In this document: piece after piece, positions 25,946 to 34,444 of the stretch
Position numbering within the stretch: the first letter of the stretch is position 1
How the letters are laid out: every line of letters starts with the position of its first letter
Origin: Streptomyces liliiviolaceus
Lineage (GTDB): Bacteria; Actinomycetota; Actinomycetes; Streptomycetales; Streptomycetaceae
NCBI RefSeq assembly: GCF_018070025.1
Contig: NZ_JAGPYQ010000001.1
Span: forward strand, 3,348,001 to 3,412,000
Reading direction: 5' to 3'
Length of the DNA: 64,000 nt
The notes under the pieces: model-generated
Database searches by the model: none
The model's input: only the letters and a program-made list of their open reading frames with translations
Told to the model about the DNA's origin: nothing
Made by a program: the position numbers and the translations under genes

Positions 25946-26142
25946 TTCTGGTGCAGGTCGAGGAAGCAGCGCAGGCGTACGCCGGGCTCGCCGGGTTCCC
26001 TTGTGGTGCGGTCCGCGGGTGCGATGGCGCAGTGGGCGGCGAGCAGGTGCTGGAGGGCGAAGGCGGTGGCGTCGTCGGAGGTCGCGATTTCCACCACGGC
26101 CAGGCCGGGGCGGGCCACGTGTGCGTCGTTGATCGGTTTCAT
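25942..26142 (-). CDS. DUF6207 family protein
   Basis: 66 residues. MKPINDAHVARPGLAVVEIA, then DDATAFALQHLLAAH and REPGEPGVRLRCFLDLHQ, fits the small Streptomyces DUF6207 family (xINxxHVxxPGLxVxxI ... PGEPGVRxR). The function of this family is unknown to me. It stands alone, with its 3' end overlapping the last bases of an opposing IS5 remnant. Confidence 0.7.
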   Translation of the reverse strand: MKPINDAHVARPGLAVVEIATSDDATAFALQHLLAAHCAIAPADRTTREPGEPGVRLRCFLDLHQK

Positions 26143-26273
26143 GCCCGGTACGACGTGCCGGCCGCGGTGCAGGGTTCTGCCGGCTGGGCGGGTTCACCCG
26201 ACCGGGTCCGCCCGACCGCCGGTGCCCGCCGCCTGCCGTGAGCGGGGATCGGCGGGCCGGTCCGGGAACGTGC

Positions 26274-26930
26274 CTACGGGGCCGGCTGGTAGTCGACCGT
26301 CTCCTGCCCGCAGCCGGCGGCGAGTTCGGTGAGGGCGGAGCGTTCACGGTCGTCGACGGCCAGCTGCCAGCGCAACTTGGTGGCCACCCAGTCGGTGGAG
26401 TACGTGCAACGAGCGTCGGCGAGCGGGGGCTGCCAGTCGGCCGGATCCTGGTCGGCCTTGGAGCGGTTGCTGCGGGCGGTGACGGCCACCAGGGAGCGGT
26501 CGGCATCCAGGTCGTTGGCGTAGGCCTGCCGCCGGGCCGGCGTCCAGGCGCTGGCGCCGGAGTCCCAGGCTTCAGCGAGCGGAACCATGTGGTCGATGTC
26601 CAGGCCACCCGGCGCGGTGAGAGTGACACCGTCGTAGTAGGAATACCACTCGCCCGCGGTCACCTTGCAGCCTGCCTCGATGGCCGGCTCGCTGCGTGAT
26701 TCGGCGATCAGCACTTCGGCGCGGGTGTTACACGAGTCCCGGTCGGCGTCGACCCAGTGCTTGAAACTGCTGCGCTGATAGCCGTCCCGGGATTCGTCTG
26801 CCGAGGGCAGCAGTTGCACGGCCTGGCCCAGCGGCAGGGGCGCCACCCGCGCTCCATGCGCGGAGGCGGGCGCGGTGGTCAGAGGGAACGCGAGCAGGAG
26901 GGCGGCAGCAGCCGCGATCTTCGAAAGCAT
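26274..26930 (-). CDS. Secreted HNH nuclease (DUF1524/GmrSD C-terminal type)
   Basis: The protein has 218 residues. ATG 26930 follows AGGGG and starts a signal peptide ending APASAHG. The nuclease motif is LDIDHMVPLAEAWDSGASAW (DHxVPL with catalytic His), followed by NDLDADRSLVAVTARSNRSK and DQDPADWQPP, the N and K residues of the His-Me finger. Cysteines at CNTR, GCKV, RCTY and GCGQ support export. Such enzymes are widespread in streptomycetes and degrade extracellular nucleic acid. Alone on its strand. Confidence 0.85.
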   Translation of the reverse strand: MLSKIAAAAALLLAFPLTTAPASAHGARVAPLPLGQAVQLLPSADESRDGYQRSSFKHWVDADRDSCNTRAEVLIAESRSEPAIEAGCKVTAGEWYSYYDGVTLTAPGGLDIDHMVPLAEAWDSGASAWTPARRQAYANDLDADRSLVAVTARSNRSKADQDPADWQPPLADARCTYSTDWVATKLRWQLAVDDRERSALTELAAGCGQETVDYQPAP

Positions 26931-27103
26931 GCCCCTTTGGTAACGGCCTGCAGCCGCGGCCCGCCCGGGCTTTGACCCACTGTCATCCGGGAGAGTGCAT
27001 TGGTCGTACCGCACGCCACCATCCTGGACGGCCGCCGACCCAGTCGGCGATCGGCCGTGGGCTGCGTCTGCTGTCGAACGCGTGGCCGTAAGCCGGGTGT
27101 GAG

Positions 27104-27240
27104 TTAAAGACCGGCGAAGACGAGGACGACGTTGTGGCCTCCGAAACCGACCGAGACCGATAGCCAGGCGCCGGGCAGCAGGGAACGCTCGGTGGTGGGC
27201 AGGTCGAAGTAGATGGCGGGGCCCGGGTGGGCGCAGATCG
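27104..27240 (-). pseudogene. Beta-ketoacyl-ACP synthase II (FabF-like), C-terminal scrap
   Basis: About 45 codons end naturally at TAA 27104-27106: AHPGPAIYFDLPTTERSLLP then VSVGFGGHNVVLVFAGL. FGGHNVVLVF is the C-terminal motif of FabF-type condensing enzymes, with the last His-Asn of the active site. Everything upstream is missing. Confidence 0.65.
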
Positions 27241-27244
27241 ACGT

Positions 27245-27752
27245 TGGGCGGCGCCGTGCGGTGTTCGACGGCAAAGACCGTCGGCACCTACAAGATCGGC
27301 AATCATGAATGGTGCACGTCCACGGTCCGCTGCCCCCTTGGAGGACGTGCTCTCCTCCAAGGCGCTACCTACCTCGTGACCGCTGGCTGCTCCTGTGAAG
27401 CCCGCGTTCTCCCCAGCCTGCCAGCCGGTACGGACACCCGGCTGACGATCTCGCGCTCGTCGGCACCAGCACTCATCTTCACCAGTGTCTTTGGTCGCTT
27501 GCCGATCCAGATCGAACCGCCGATGCCGATCCCGTAGGCAGTCGCAGAGTCGACCACCTTGATCGAGACGACTCTTGAACAAGAGTTGGCGGCTGAGGCG
27601 GGGGTCGTGTAGGGAAAAAGTGGCCCGATGTGACGTGTGCGAGACGCTAATCAGTCGACGTAGCGCTGAGCGTGTGGTGTGTTCGACGCTCCTGTGATTC
27701 ACCACTGAAGTCACTGCGATGAGTCGAAGTTTCCCTGCCTGCGTGAATACCC
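27245..27752. other. No recognised gene between the FabF scrap and leader 1
   Basis: Short frames on both strands (such as AYGIGIGGSIWIGKRPK on minus near 27500) are not identifiable. No cas gene lies upstream of array 1. Confidence 0.35.
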
Positions 27753-28004
27753 GTCATCTCTCATACAGCCAAAGCGCGTGCCACAACCGGCATACGAGGT
27801 TAGTGCGTTGGCCGAGGAAGCCATTCCTGCGCAGTCAGCGTGGCAGTACACGACAAGCCGTATCATCCGCCGATGGTTCTGCCACCCGGCAGAGCCCGCT
27901 GCATACTGCGACGTGAGCGAGAATCCGTTATGGCCTGTTTGTCGGAATCGATGAAACTGCTCGGAAACCGAGCGGAGCGACGGTAAAGTCCCAGGTCACG
28001 CAGT
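27753..28004 (+). promoter_or_regulatory. CRISPR leader of array 1
   Basis: This 252-bp stretch is homologous over its length to the leaders of arrays 2 and 3. Shared blocks include CCATTCCTGCGCA, ACACGACAAGCCGTA, CATCCGCCGATGG, TCGATGAAACTGCTCGGAAA and the last block GGTCACGCAG before the first repeat. It starts with GTCAT, the complement of the cas3 start codon in the array 2 copy. The near-repeat hairpin GCTCGGAAACCGAGC is perfect. It should hold the promoter of the array and the integration signals read by Cas1-Cas2 (IHF-like sites in I-E systems). Confidence 0.75.
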
Positions 28005-29131
28005 CTGCTCCCCGCGCATGCGGGGATGGACCCTTGCAGCACAACTACAAGTTGAACTTAAAGCGCTGCTCCCCGCGCATGCGGGGATGGACCCACGCTC
28101 GCGGCCCGGGTGGAACGGATGCGGGACTGCTCCCCGCGCATGCGGGGATGGACCCACCAGGTAGGGCATCTCCCACCGGCCGGTGGACTGCTCCCCGCGC
28201 ATGCGGGGATGGACCCTCCGCCTCGTAGTCGCGGTGCACGAGGGACGCCTGCTCCCCGCGCATGCGGGGATGGACCCTACGGGGCGCCGAAGGAGGAGAA
28301 CCCGAATGGCTGCTCCCCGCGCATGCGGGGATGGACCCTCGGCCACGATCTGACCGGTCGACGGCATGCCCTGCTCCCCGCGCATGCGGGGATGGACCCT
28401 ACCCGGACCGGGACTGGCGCTGGCAGGTCTACTGCTCCCCGCGCATGCGGGGATGGACCCACCGCCATCGCCATCACCGCGATCATCGCCGCCTGCTCCC
28501 CGCGCATGCGGGGATGGACCCGAAGCCCCGACCATCTTCATCGGGATCACCACCTGCTCCCCGCGCATGCGGGGATGGACCCAGGCCCCGGCCGGCAGCG
28601 GCCCGGATCTCCCGCTGCTCCCCGCGCATGCGGGGATGGACCCGAGTTGACGAAGGACGAGGCACAGACCCTCCTCTGCTCCCCGCGCATGCGGGGATGG
28701 ACCCTCGATGCTCATGCCGATCCGGTCGGCGATGACCTGCTCCCCGCGCATGCGGGGATGGACCCATCACGATCCGCGACCTGACGGTCAAGGATCTCTG
28801 CTCCCCGCGCATGCGGGGATGGACCCGCGCCGAAGATTGCTGCGGGTACCCAGCCGTTCTACTCCCCGCGCATGAGGGGATGGACCCCACCCGGTTCCGC
28901 CCGGCCCGCGCACACAAGGCTGCTCCCCGCGCATGCGGGGATGGACCCGCCCTGCCCTCGCCCATGGGCGGGTACGCCGCCTGCTCCCCGCGCATGCGGG
29001 GATGGACCCCCGGTACGTCCAGGACGGCCTCCCGGTGCCGTCTGCTCCCCGCGCATGTGGGGATGGACCCGAGGCTGGCGTCCCGGTCGTCATCACCGAC
29101 GTCTGCTCCCTGTGCATGCAGAGATGCCCCT
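28005..29131 (+). CRISPR. Type I-E CRISPR array 1: 19 repeats, 18 spacers
   Basis: 29-bp repeats start every 61 bp from 28005 to 29103, giving 32-bp spacers throughout. The repeat is CTGCTCCCCGCGCATGCGGG then GATGGACCC; the centre CATG distinguishes this array from arrays 2 and 3 (CACG). It contains the 7-bp stem CCCCGCG/CGCGGGG bound and cut by Cas6e. Degenerate repeats occur toward the right: 28859 (CTACTCC, GAGGGG), 29042 (CATGTGG) and the terminal 29103 (CCCTGTGCATGCAGAGATGC). That shows the leader-distal end is on the right and transcription is on the plus strand. Long open frames across it in several frames are artefacts of the repeat. Confidence 0.97.
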
Positions 29132-29240
29132 CACCAGAGTCCGCCGAGCGGGCCAGGAGGCTTCATGCAGTCTCGTCGGGAACCCGTCGCGGCGGCCCCC
29201 ACTTGTCAGACACGACTGGTAGACATACCACTGGCCATCC

Positions 29241-29266
29241 TGAATCAGGCCTGTAGAATTGATTCA
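29241..29266. promoter_or_regulatory. Promoter/operator of the XRE-ImmA gene
   Basis: TGAATCA (29241-29247) and TGATTCA (29260-29266) form a perfect inverted repeat. TAGAAT at 29253-29258, a good -10 box, lies between the arms. The site ends 15 bp before the GTG start, just where an autorepressing XRE protein would bind. Confidence 0.55.
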
Positions 29267-29281
29267 AGAAGGAGGTGCTTT

Positions 29282-30475
29282 GTGGATCTACAGCTTGTGG
29301 GGGAGCGGATCCGCCGCGAACGTGAGCATGCTGGACTGAGCCAGCGTGATCTTGCTGCTCGCGCACACCTCTCCCAACCAACCTTGACCCGCATCGAGAC
29401 TGGTGCCCGTGCCAATGTGACCCTTGCTGAACTGGATCGTCTCGCAGTCGCTCTGGATATTCCTGTGCGGCTGCTGACCTGCGGAAATCCTGTGCGAAGC
29501 AGAGTTCGGATCGCCGTGAGGATCAACGACGTCACAACGGGAGAGCGTGAAGACGCTCTTCGGCGCACTCTCCAAGTACTGGAGCTCGATGCACGACTGG
29601 ACGGGCTAGGGCCCTCCACCGCACAGCAGCGCAAGTCGGACGGGTTCGTGCCCGTGCTTGACGAAGCGCTGTCGACGGAGCAGCAGGCCAGGGTCCTTGC
29701 TCAGCGCGTGCGAGCGGTTCTCCATCTCGATAGCGCACCCATCGCTGACGTAGATGACCTCATCGAGCAGCTCACTGGGGTAGACACCGCAGTGCTGGAG
29801 CTGCCGAAGACAATCGATGGATTCACTGCCACAGATCCAGAGCGCAGTACCACACTCATCGCTGTACGTGCCTGTGACGTCCCAGAACGTCAGCGCTTCA
29901 GCTTTGCCCATGAGCTCGGGCACCTCCTATGGGGCGACGGTGCCCAAGTCCATGAGCTCAGCGCCAAAAGGACGCCTGGAGAGCGTCGATGCGACGCATT
30001 TGCCCGCCACCTTTTGGCTCCACAGGAGGGGATTGCGGCATGGCTGTCCGCCGAGAAAATTTCCGCCAACTGTGTCAATGAACGAACCGCCGCGCTCCTA
30101 GCACGTCACTTCCGCGTCAGCTTCGCTGTCATGCTCATCCAGCTTGAGGAGATGTCGGTACTCACAGAAAAGGAGAAGAGGGAACTCTGGGGAACGACGG
30201 GAACCCAGCTAGCGCAGCGATACGGTTGGGGGCCTGCGTATAAGCAAGAACAGCGAGCGGCCCAAGCGGTAAGAGCACCAAGGCGTATCCTGGAGCGCGC
30301 AGTCGAGGCGTACCGGCAGAATATGATCGGAGTTCGCGCTTTGGCTATGCTTGAGGGGCACAGTCCGGAAGAAGCCGAGAGTAGACTCAGGGAAGCCGGC
30401 ATAGTTCCTAACCCTCCGACCCCGAAGCGTGCCAACCTCTCACGGCTGGTAGCTCGGGGGCTGGCAAAGGAATAG
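29282..30475 (+). CDS. XRE-family regulator fused to ImmA/IrrE metallopeptidase
   Basis: The protein has 397 residues. GTG 29282 lies 6 nt after a perfect AAGGAGG (29269-29275); the frame extends back into the CRISPR array but that is not coding. The helix-turn-helix is residues 3-62 (RIRREREHAGLSQRDLAARA, LSQPTLTRIETG). The peptidase domain carries FAHELGHLLWGD, HExxH at 210-214, with the third ligand region RRCDAFARHLLAP. Proteins of this build sense stress or a partner toxin and cleave or repress a regulator. It is followed after 38 bp by a PIN-like gene, and the pair stands between CRISPR array 1 and cas2. It may be an antitoxin-like regulator or a defence component. Confidence 0.85.
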   Translation: MDLQLVGERIRREREHAGLSQRDLAARAHLSQPTLTRIETGARANVTLAELDRLAVALDIPVRLLTCGNPVRSRVRIAVRINDVTTGEREDALRRTLQVLELDARLDGLGPSTAQQRKSDGFVPVLDEALSTEQQARVLAQRVRAVLHLDSAPIADVDDLIEQLTGVDTAVLELPKTIDGFTATDPERSTTLIAVRACDVPERQRFSFAHELGHLLWGDGAQVHELSAKRTPGERRCDAFARHLLAPQEGIAAWLSAEKISANCVNERTAALLARHFRVSFAVMLIQLEEMSVLTEKEKRELWGTTGTQLAQRYGWGPAYKQEQRAAQAVRAPRRILERAVEAYRQNMIGVRALAMLEGHSPEEAESRLREAGIVPNPPTPKRANLSRLVARGLAKE

Positions 30476-30513
30476 TGCAGTAGCGTCGGCGAAGACGTTG
30501 AAGGGGTGGGGGA

Positions 30514-31197
30514 TTGCCCAAGGAGCAGACAGAAGCGTCCTGCGATGATGCTTCTTCGATAGAGGAACAAGAACCGGTCTGTATCCTTGACGCCGTTATC
30601 TGTGTGCATTTTGTCGGCGCGAACCTTCAACGCCTTCTAGTGGAAGTGCTACAGAGAGCCGACCTGGTACTTCTGGTTCCGCAGGAAGTCTGCGACGAAG
30701 TTGCAAGAAAGGACCGGAAGTACCGGGGGCTCAAACTTCGGTGGACGCGCTTCACGAACAGTCAGTGCGTAGAAGTCCTTCCGGCACTCGAAGCCCAGTC
30801 GGCACCAAAGCGCGTGGTTGAAGTTTTTGTGGAAATGCGAGGACGCCAACTCGAAGACGCCCTTCGAGAGTCGAAGGATCTCGGGGAAGCCGTGGTAGTA
30901 GCGCACGGGGTGCACTACCAGGACCAGGGACGTGAGGTCTTCGTAGCTATTGACGACCAAGGTGGCCAAGCGCTCGCCGCGGGACGTGATCTCGAAGTCA
31001 TCACCGTAGAAGACGTTCTAGAGATGGCTATTCAATTCGGTAAATTTCCCACCGAAGGCGATCTAAAAGTAACTTACGAAAAACTTCGAAAATTTGGTGA
31101 TGGGCTGCCATCCTACAGCAGTACAACGCTGGCAAATGCTTTCGGTAAGTGGCGAGCTGGACGCATTAGGGAGCAACGGGAAATATCCGTTCCCTGA
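30514..31197 (+). CDS. PIN-like domain protein, probable partner of the XRE-ImmA protein
   Basis: 227 residues from TTG 30514; no other in-frame start with a ribosome site is seen. Features of a PIN nuclease are visible: an N-terminal strand with Asp (PVCILDAVICVHFVG), LVPQEVCDEVARK with an acidic pair, DLGEAVVVAHGVHYQDQG with Asp/Glu, and the last strand VFVAIDDQGGQALAA with Asp-Asp. PIN proteins cleave RNA and are frequent toxins. The 38-bp gap and same strand suggest an operon with the XRE-ImmA gene. The identification rests on the acid pattern, and the second domain (180-227) is unknown. Confidence 0.6.
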   Translation: MPKEQTEASCDDASSIEEQEPVCILDAVICVHFVGANLQRLLVEVLQRADLVLLVPQEVCDEVARKDRKYRGLKLRWTRFTNSQCVEVLPALEAQSAPKRVVEVFVEMRGRQLEDALRESKDLGEAVVVAHGVHYQDQGREVFVAIDDQGGQALAAGRDLEVITVEDVLEMAIQFGKFPTEGDLKVTYEKLRKFGDGLPSYSSTTLANAFGKWRAGRIREQREISVP

Positions 31198-31479
31198 TAA
31201 GGCCCCGTTTGGACCCAGGTGCGGATCAATCTGAGGTGATCTCGAAAATTCCAAACGGCGCTGACAGGGGTGATTGGGGGCCTTGAAGCCGTCATGTAAA
31301 TCCTCCAGCGCGCCGCCCAACTCGCTGATCTCGGGGACCGGCTCGGCACGCCAATGGGAATCCTGGGCGCGTGCTTTCTCCATCTCGTGGTAGAGGCCTG
31401 ACAGGTACTTGAGAGTCTCGGAACTCCCTTCTGTCGGACATGTGTCGCCATGCATCCCGTACATGTCGTCCGGCATCAA
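31063..31479 (-). other. Possible broken gene opposite the PIN gene end
   Basis: The minus-strand frame starts PDDMYGMHGDTCPTEGSSET and LKYLSGLYHEMEKARAQDSH, with coding-like composition over about 70 residues. It then runs into the complement of the PIN gene. It has no family match and is probably a truncated fragment ending near 31265. Confidence 0.3.
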
Positions 31480-31500
31480 CGGAGGCAGGCGGCTGCCGCG

Positions 31501-31590
31501 GGGTCCATCCCCGCGTGCGTGGGGAGCCGGCTTCGTGACCTGCGTGTTTACCGTAGGCCAGCTCGGTTTCTGAGCGCTTTCACGAATCCA
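31501..31590 (-). CRISPR. Vestigial CRISPR unit: leader plus a single repeat downstream of cas2
   Basis: On the minus strand, a block equivalent to the leader end (pieces ACGGTAAA, AGGTCACG and GAAACCGAGC, 31530-31590) precedes one 29-bp repeat at 31501-31529 with about three substitutions. No second repeat occurs 61 bp farther. The unit is oriented with the cas operon and starts 30 bp after the cas2 stop, the standard place of a type I-E array. Confidence 0.75.
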
Positions 31591-31619
31591 GCAATTTTCT
31601 TAAAAGGTATTATTCTCAT

Positions 31620-31970
31620 CTATTTTTTGCCGAATCGGCGGCGCTTCGATGCTTTGCTCCAGCCGGGTGGGGGTTCGCTGTTCTGGGGTGGGGTGTTGTT
31701 GTTCGGGCGTCGGATGAGGGTGAGGCCTTCGTGGTCGGTGGGGTGCCAGGCGTGGTCGTGGGTGCGGAAGGTGAAGCCCTGTTCGTTGTTGGTGGTGTGG
31801 GCGAGTAGGGCGCGGCCTTGGCCGGCGTATTGCTGGACTTCGTTCCACAGGGCGTCGCGGATTCTTGCTGACGGGTTGCCGATGAAGACGCCTGCGGAGA
31901 TTTCCAGGAGCCAGCGGGTCAGGAATCCGCGGAGGCCGGGCGGGCAGTTGGTGAGGACGATGACGGTCAC
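31620..31970 (-). CDS. cas2: Cas2 (type I-E)
   Basis: 116 residues. TVIVLTNCPPGLRGFLTRWL, then LEISAGVFIGNPSARIRDAL, is the Cas2e (CasCD/ygbF) signature. The body is followed by QGFTFRTHDHAWHPTDHEGL and a basic Pro/Asn/Lys-rich tail. With Cas1 it forms the spacer-integration complex; Cas2 gives the scaffold and holds the prespacer. The start overlaps the cas1 stop by ATGA. It is the last gene of the operon and is followed directly by the leader/repeat relic. Confidence 0.95.
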   Translation of the reverse strand: MTVIVLTNCPPGLRGFLTRWLLEISAGVFIGNPSARIRDALWNEVQQYAGQGRALLAHTTNNEQGFTFRTHDHAWHPTDHEGLTLIRRPNNNTPPQNSEPPPGWSKASKRRRFGKK

Positions 31971-32926
31971 CAGATGACTGCTTCGTCGGCGTCACCGTAG
32001 TTCCGTCCGGCGGCGACTTCGTGGCCGCCATCGGTCTGGAGCGTGACGCGGTCTTCGTCGCTGTGCCTGCTGCGGCTCGTGTCGTTCGGTAGGAGGAGGT
32101 GTTTGATGTCGTTGACGCAGCGGTTCAGCAGCCCGGTGTCGTTGATGCGGTCCCGTAGGGCGCGGCGGGTGCGGGGGCCGACGTCCTCGTCCGCTTCGGC
32201 CGCGATGTCGAAGGCGAGGGGAATGCCGGTCTCGGTTTTGTAGAGGTCGGCGATATCCAGGACGAAGGAGAGCTCGTGGCCGGAGTGGACGAAGCCGAGT
32301 CCGGGGCTGCAGCCCAGGGAGGTGACGACGGCGTGGGCGATGCCGTACATGCACTGGGCGGCGGCGGTGATGGCCTGGTTGACGGGGTCGCCGCTGGTGA
32401 AGTCGCCGGGGGTGTACTTCCTGCCTGACCAGCGGACGCCGGTGCGGGCGGCCTGGGTGCGGTAGCAGTCTTTGACGCGGTCGCCTTCACGGCCGAGCAG
32501 CTGTTGGCGGGTCAGGCCGTCCGGATCTTCGTCGGGGAAGCGCAGCCGGTACATGGCGCGGGCGACGGCGAGGCGGCTGCGCATGTTGGCCCACCTGGTG
32601 GCCTGGGCTTCGAGGAGAGCGGCGGAGCGGCTGAGCGCTCTGCCGCCGGCGTAGTAGCGGACGCCGTGTTCGCCGACCCAGACGACGCCTGCGCCGGTTT
32701 CGCCGAGGACGCTCATGGCCTGGTGGGTGATGCGGGTGCCGGGGCCGAGGAGGAGGGTGCCGATGGTGGCGGAGGGGATGTGGGTGGTGCCGTCGGCGTC
32801 TTCGGCGGTGATGGCGTTGGCGTCCCGGTGGATGGTGCAGCGTTCCAGGTAGATGAAGGAGAGACGTTCTGCGGTGCGGGTGAGGTGGCGTGGGGTGAGT
32901 GCGGTGCGTTTGCCGACGGTTGTCAC
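31967..32926 (-). CDS. cas1: Cas1 integrase (type I-E)
   Basis: 319 residues. The metal ligands match E. coli Cas1 in spacing: Glu147 (LLGREGDRVKD), His214 (GFVHSGHELS) and Asp227 (DIADLYK). The N-terminal beta domain and helical catalytic domain are complete, so spacer acquisition is probably intact. It integrates prespacers at the leader-repeat junction together with Cas2. It follows cas6e by 4 bp and overlaps cas2. Confidence 0.97.
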   Translation of the reverse strand: MTTVGKRTALTPRHLTRTAERLSFIYLERCTIHRDANAITAEDADGTTHIPSATIGTLLLGPGTRITHQAMSVLGETGAGVVWVGEHGVRYYAGGRALSRSAALLEAQATRWANMRSRLAVARAMYRLRFPDEDPDGLTRQQLLGREGDRVKDCYRTQAARTGVRWSGRKYTPGDFTSGDPVNQAITAAAQCMYGIAHAVVTSLGCSPGLGFVHSGHELSFVLDIADLYKTETGIPLAFDIAAEADEDVGPRTRRALRDRINDTGLLNRCVNDIKHLLLPNDTSRSRHSDEDRVTLQTDGGHEVAAGRNYGDADEAVIW

Positions 32927-32930
32927 GGGT

Positions 32931-33692
32931 TCACTCGGTCGTGGGCAGCGGGGCGAGGGTCATCAGGCCGCAGCCGTAGGCCTTCGCCTTGCCGAGGCCC
33001 TGCGTGAGGGTGCGGCGCAGTGCCTCGGCGTCGGTGACTTCGAGGCGGCCGTCGAAGGTGGCGGTCACCACCGTCACGCGGTGCCGTTGCGGGCCGGCTT
33101 CGTCGGATTTGAAGAAGGCCAGGGAGCGTGGCTCACGGACGGTCAGCTCGTGCCGGTCACCGTGGTGGATGTGGCCCTGGTGTGTCGTGCCGCCGGGCAG
33201 GAGCCGGTTCTCGTCGCTCTTCTCCACGACTCGGAAGCCTGAGCGTTCTTGGCGGTCGAGGAGCCATGCCTTCTGGTGGACGGGGGTGCGGTGGGCGGTG
33301 CGCTTGGTCGGTTCGCCGTCTTTGCGGCGAATGTGGTGGACCGGGTTGGCGGTGAGCCGGAACGCCCAGGTGCCGCCTTTGGTGAGGCGTTCGAGGAACG
33401 GGGCGTAGGGGCGGGTCTGCCAGCCGGGTGTGTCGGGGTCGAGGGCGGCGGCCGGCCAGCCGGCCTGTTCGACGAGGTGAGTCAGGTCGGGCCGCTCGGG
33501 GCTGACGATGTACAGGAAGACTTCGGCGCGCGCGTTGTGGTCAAGGCGCCACAGCACTCTGGGCCCGTCGGTTGTGGTCGGCAGCAGGCCAGGGAAGGAC
33601 GACATGGCCGCGGCGTGCAGCGACTGGGGTGAGGAGAGCAGCCGGCGGGCGCCCGGGCGCCCGGTGTTCACGCGGAAACGGGTCAGATACAT
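32931..33692 (-). CDS. cas6e: Cas6e CRISPR RNA endonuclease
   Basis: The protein has 253 residues and is the Cse3/CasE homologue. MYLTRFRVNTGRPGARRLLS begins the first RRM-like fold; His26 in SLHAAAMSSFPG is the usual general base. The glycine-rich loop GLGKAKAYGCGLMTLA ends the second fold. It cuts the pre-crRNA in each repeat after the CCCCGCG stem and remains bound. Its start overlaps the cas5e stop (TGATG). Confidence 0.95.
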   Translation of the reverse strand: MYLTRFRVNTGRPGARRLLSSPQSLHAAAMSSFPGLLPTTTDGPRVLWRLDHNARAEVFLYIVSPERPDLTHLVEQAGWPAAALDPDTPGWQTRPYAPFLERLTKGGTWAFRLTANPVHHIRRKDGEPTKRTAHRTPVHQKAWLLDRQERSGFRVVEKSDENRLLPGGTTHQGHIHHGDRHELTVREPRSLAFFKSDEAGPQRHRVTVVTATFDGRLEVTDAEALRRTLTQGLGKAKAYGCGLMTLAPLPTTE

Positions 33693-34444
33693 CAGGCGGT
33701 CTCCTCCTCCAGTCCACCGAGCGGGTCATGGTGCGGCACGGTGTGCCCGGACGCGGGCAGGCGGGTGGCCCGTGCCAGTGGGTTGGGGACGTTCACGATC
33801 GTGCTGAGCACGGTGCGCAGGGTATGCCGGCGGTGTTCGGCGGCGAAGCTGAGCGGCTGGTCACGCAGTACGTCCTCGTCCCCGTCGCGTTCGGCGCTGG
33901 TGGCCTCCCGCAGGATCACCAGTGTCACCGTGGGCTGGTCGCGGTGGCGTTTTTGGTGCCAGGCGGACGCCTGCCAGGGCTCGTTGCGCAGCGCCTGGTC
34001 GAGACTGATGTCGGGGTGGACGCCAAGTTCGACCGGGAGGGAGGGCGGGCAGGAACGCCGGCCGAGGTAGGGCGGGTAGACCGGCGCGCGCAGGGCTGTG
34101 TGGAGTGCGGTGAGGAGCGTGTGGTCGCCTTCGAGGGCGGCGACGAAGACGGCATCGGCGAGGTAGAAGCGTTCGGAGAGCGGCATGGACTTGCCGGTGA
34201 CCGCGTGGTGGGCGGTCTGGAAGTCCCGTATGCGCGTGCCTGGCTGGTCGATGCGGACGCCGAAGCGCAGGGCGCTCAACGGTGCGAGCCCGGCGTCGTC
34301 GCCGCGTTGGAGACCTTGAGCGGCGGCCAGCATGCCGATCACCCCGCTCTTGGTCGGGGCCGCCTCGGTGGTGCGGCGGATGAAGCGGGCGGAGGCCCCC
34401 CAGGCTTGCAGGGGGCCGGCCAGCCGCAGGGTGAGCACGCTCAT
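33692..34444 (-). CDS. cas5e: Cas5e (CasD) Cascade subunit
   Basis: The protein has 250 residues. SVLTLRLAGPLQAWGASARF with FIRRTTEAAPTKSGVIGMLA is the Cas5 family start. It binds the 5' handle of the crRNA and caps the Cas7 backbone in Cascade. ATGA overlap with cas7e; the end overlaps cas6e by one base. Confidence 0.95.
   Translation of the reverse strand: MSVLTLRLAGPLQAWGASARFIRRTTEAAPTKSGVIGMLAAAQGLQRGDDAGLAPLSALRFGVRIDQPGTRIRDFQTAHHAVTGKSMPLSERFYLADAVFVAALEGDHTLLTALHTALRAPVYPPYLGRRSCPPSLPVELGVHPDISLDQALRNEPWQASAWHQKRHRDQPTVTLVILREATSAERDGDEDVLRDQPLSFAAEHRRHTLRTVLSTIVNVPNPLARATRLPASGHTVPHHDPLGGLEEETA

Noticed and set aside
28005..29131. Long open frames on both strands across CRISPR array 1, with repeating Arg/Gly/Pro-rich peptides
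   Set aside because: Their repetition follows the 61-bp repeat period; they lack ribosome sites and exist in several frames at once. The same holds for arrays 2 and 3.
28811..29281. Extended start of the XRE-ImmA protein inside array 1
   Set aside because: The extension translates CRISPR repeats; GTG 29282 has a perfect ribosome site and starts the helix-turn-helix.
31440..31468. Second repeat for the vestigial unit 61 bp from the 31501 repeat
   Set aside because: The sequence at the expected place does not align with the repeat beyond a few bases.
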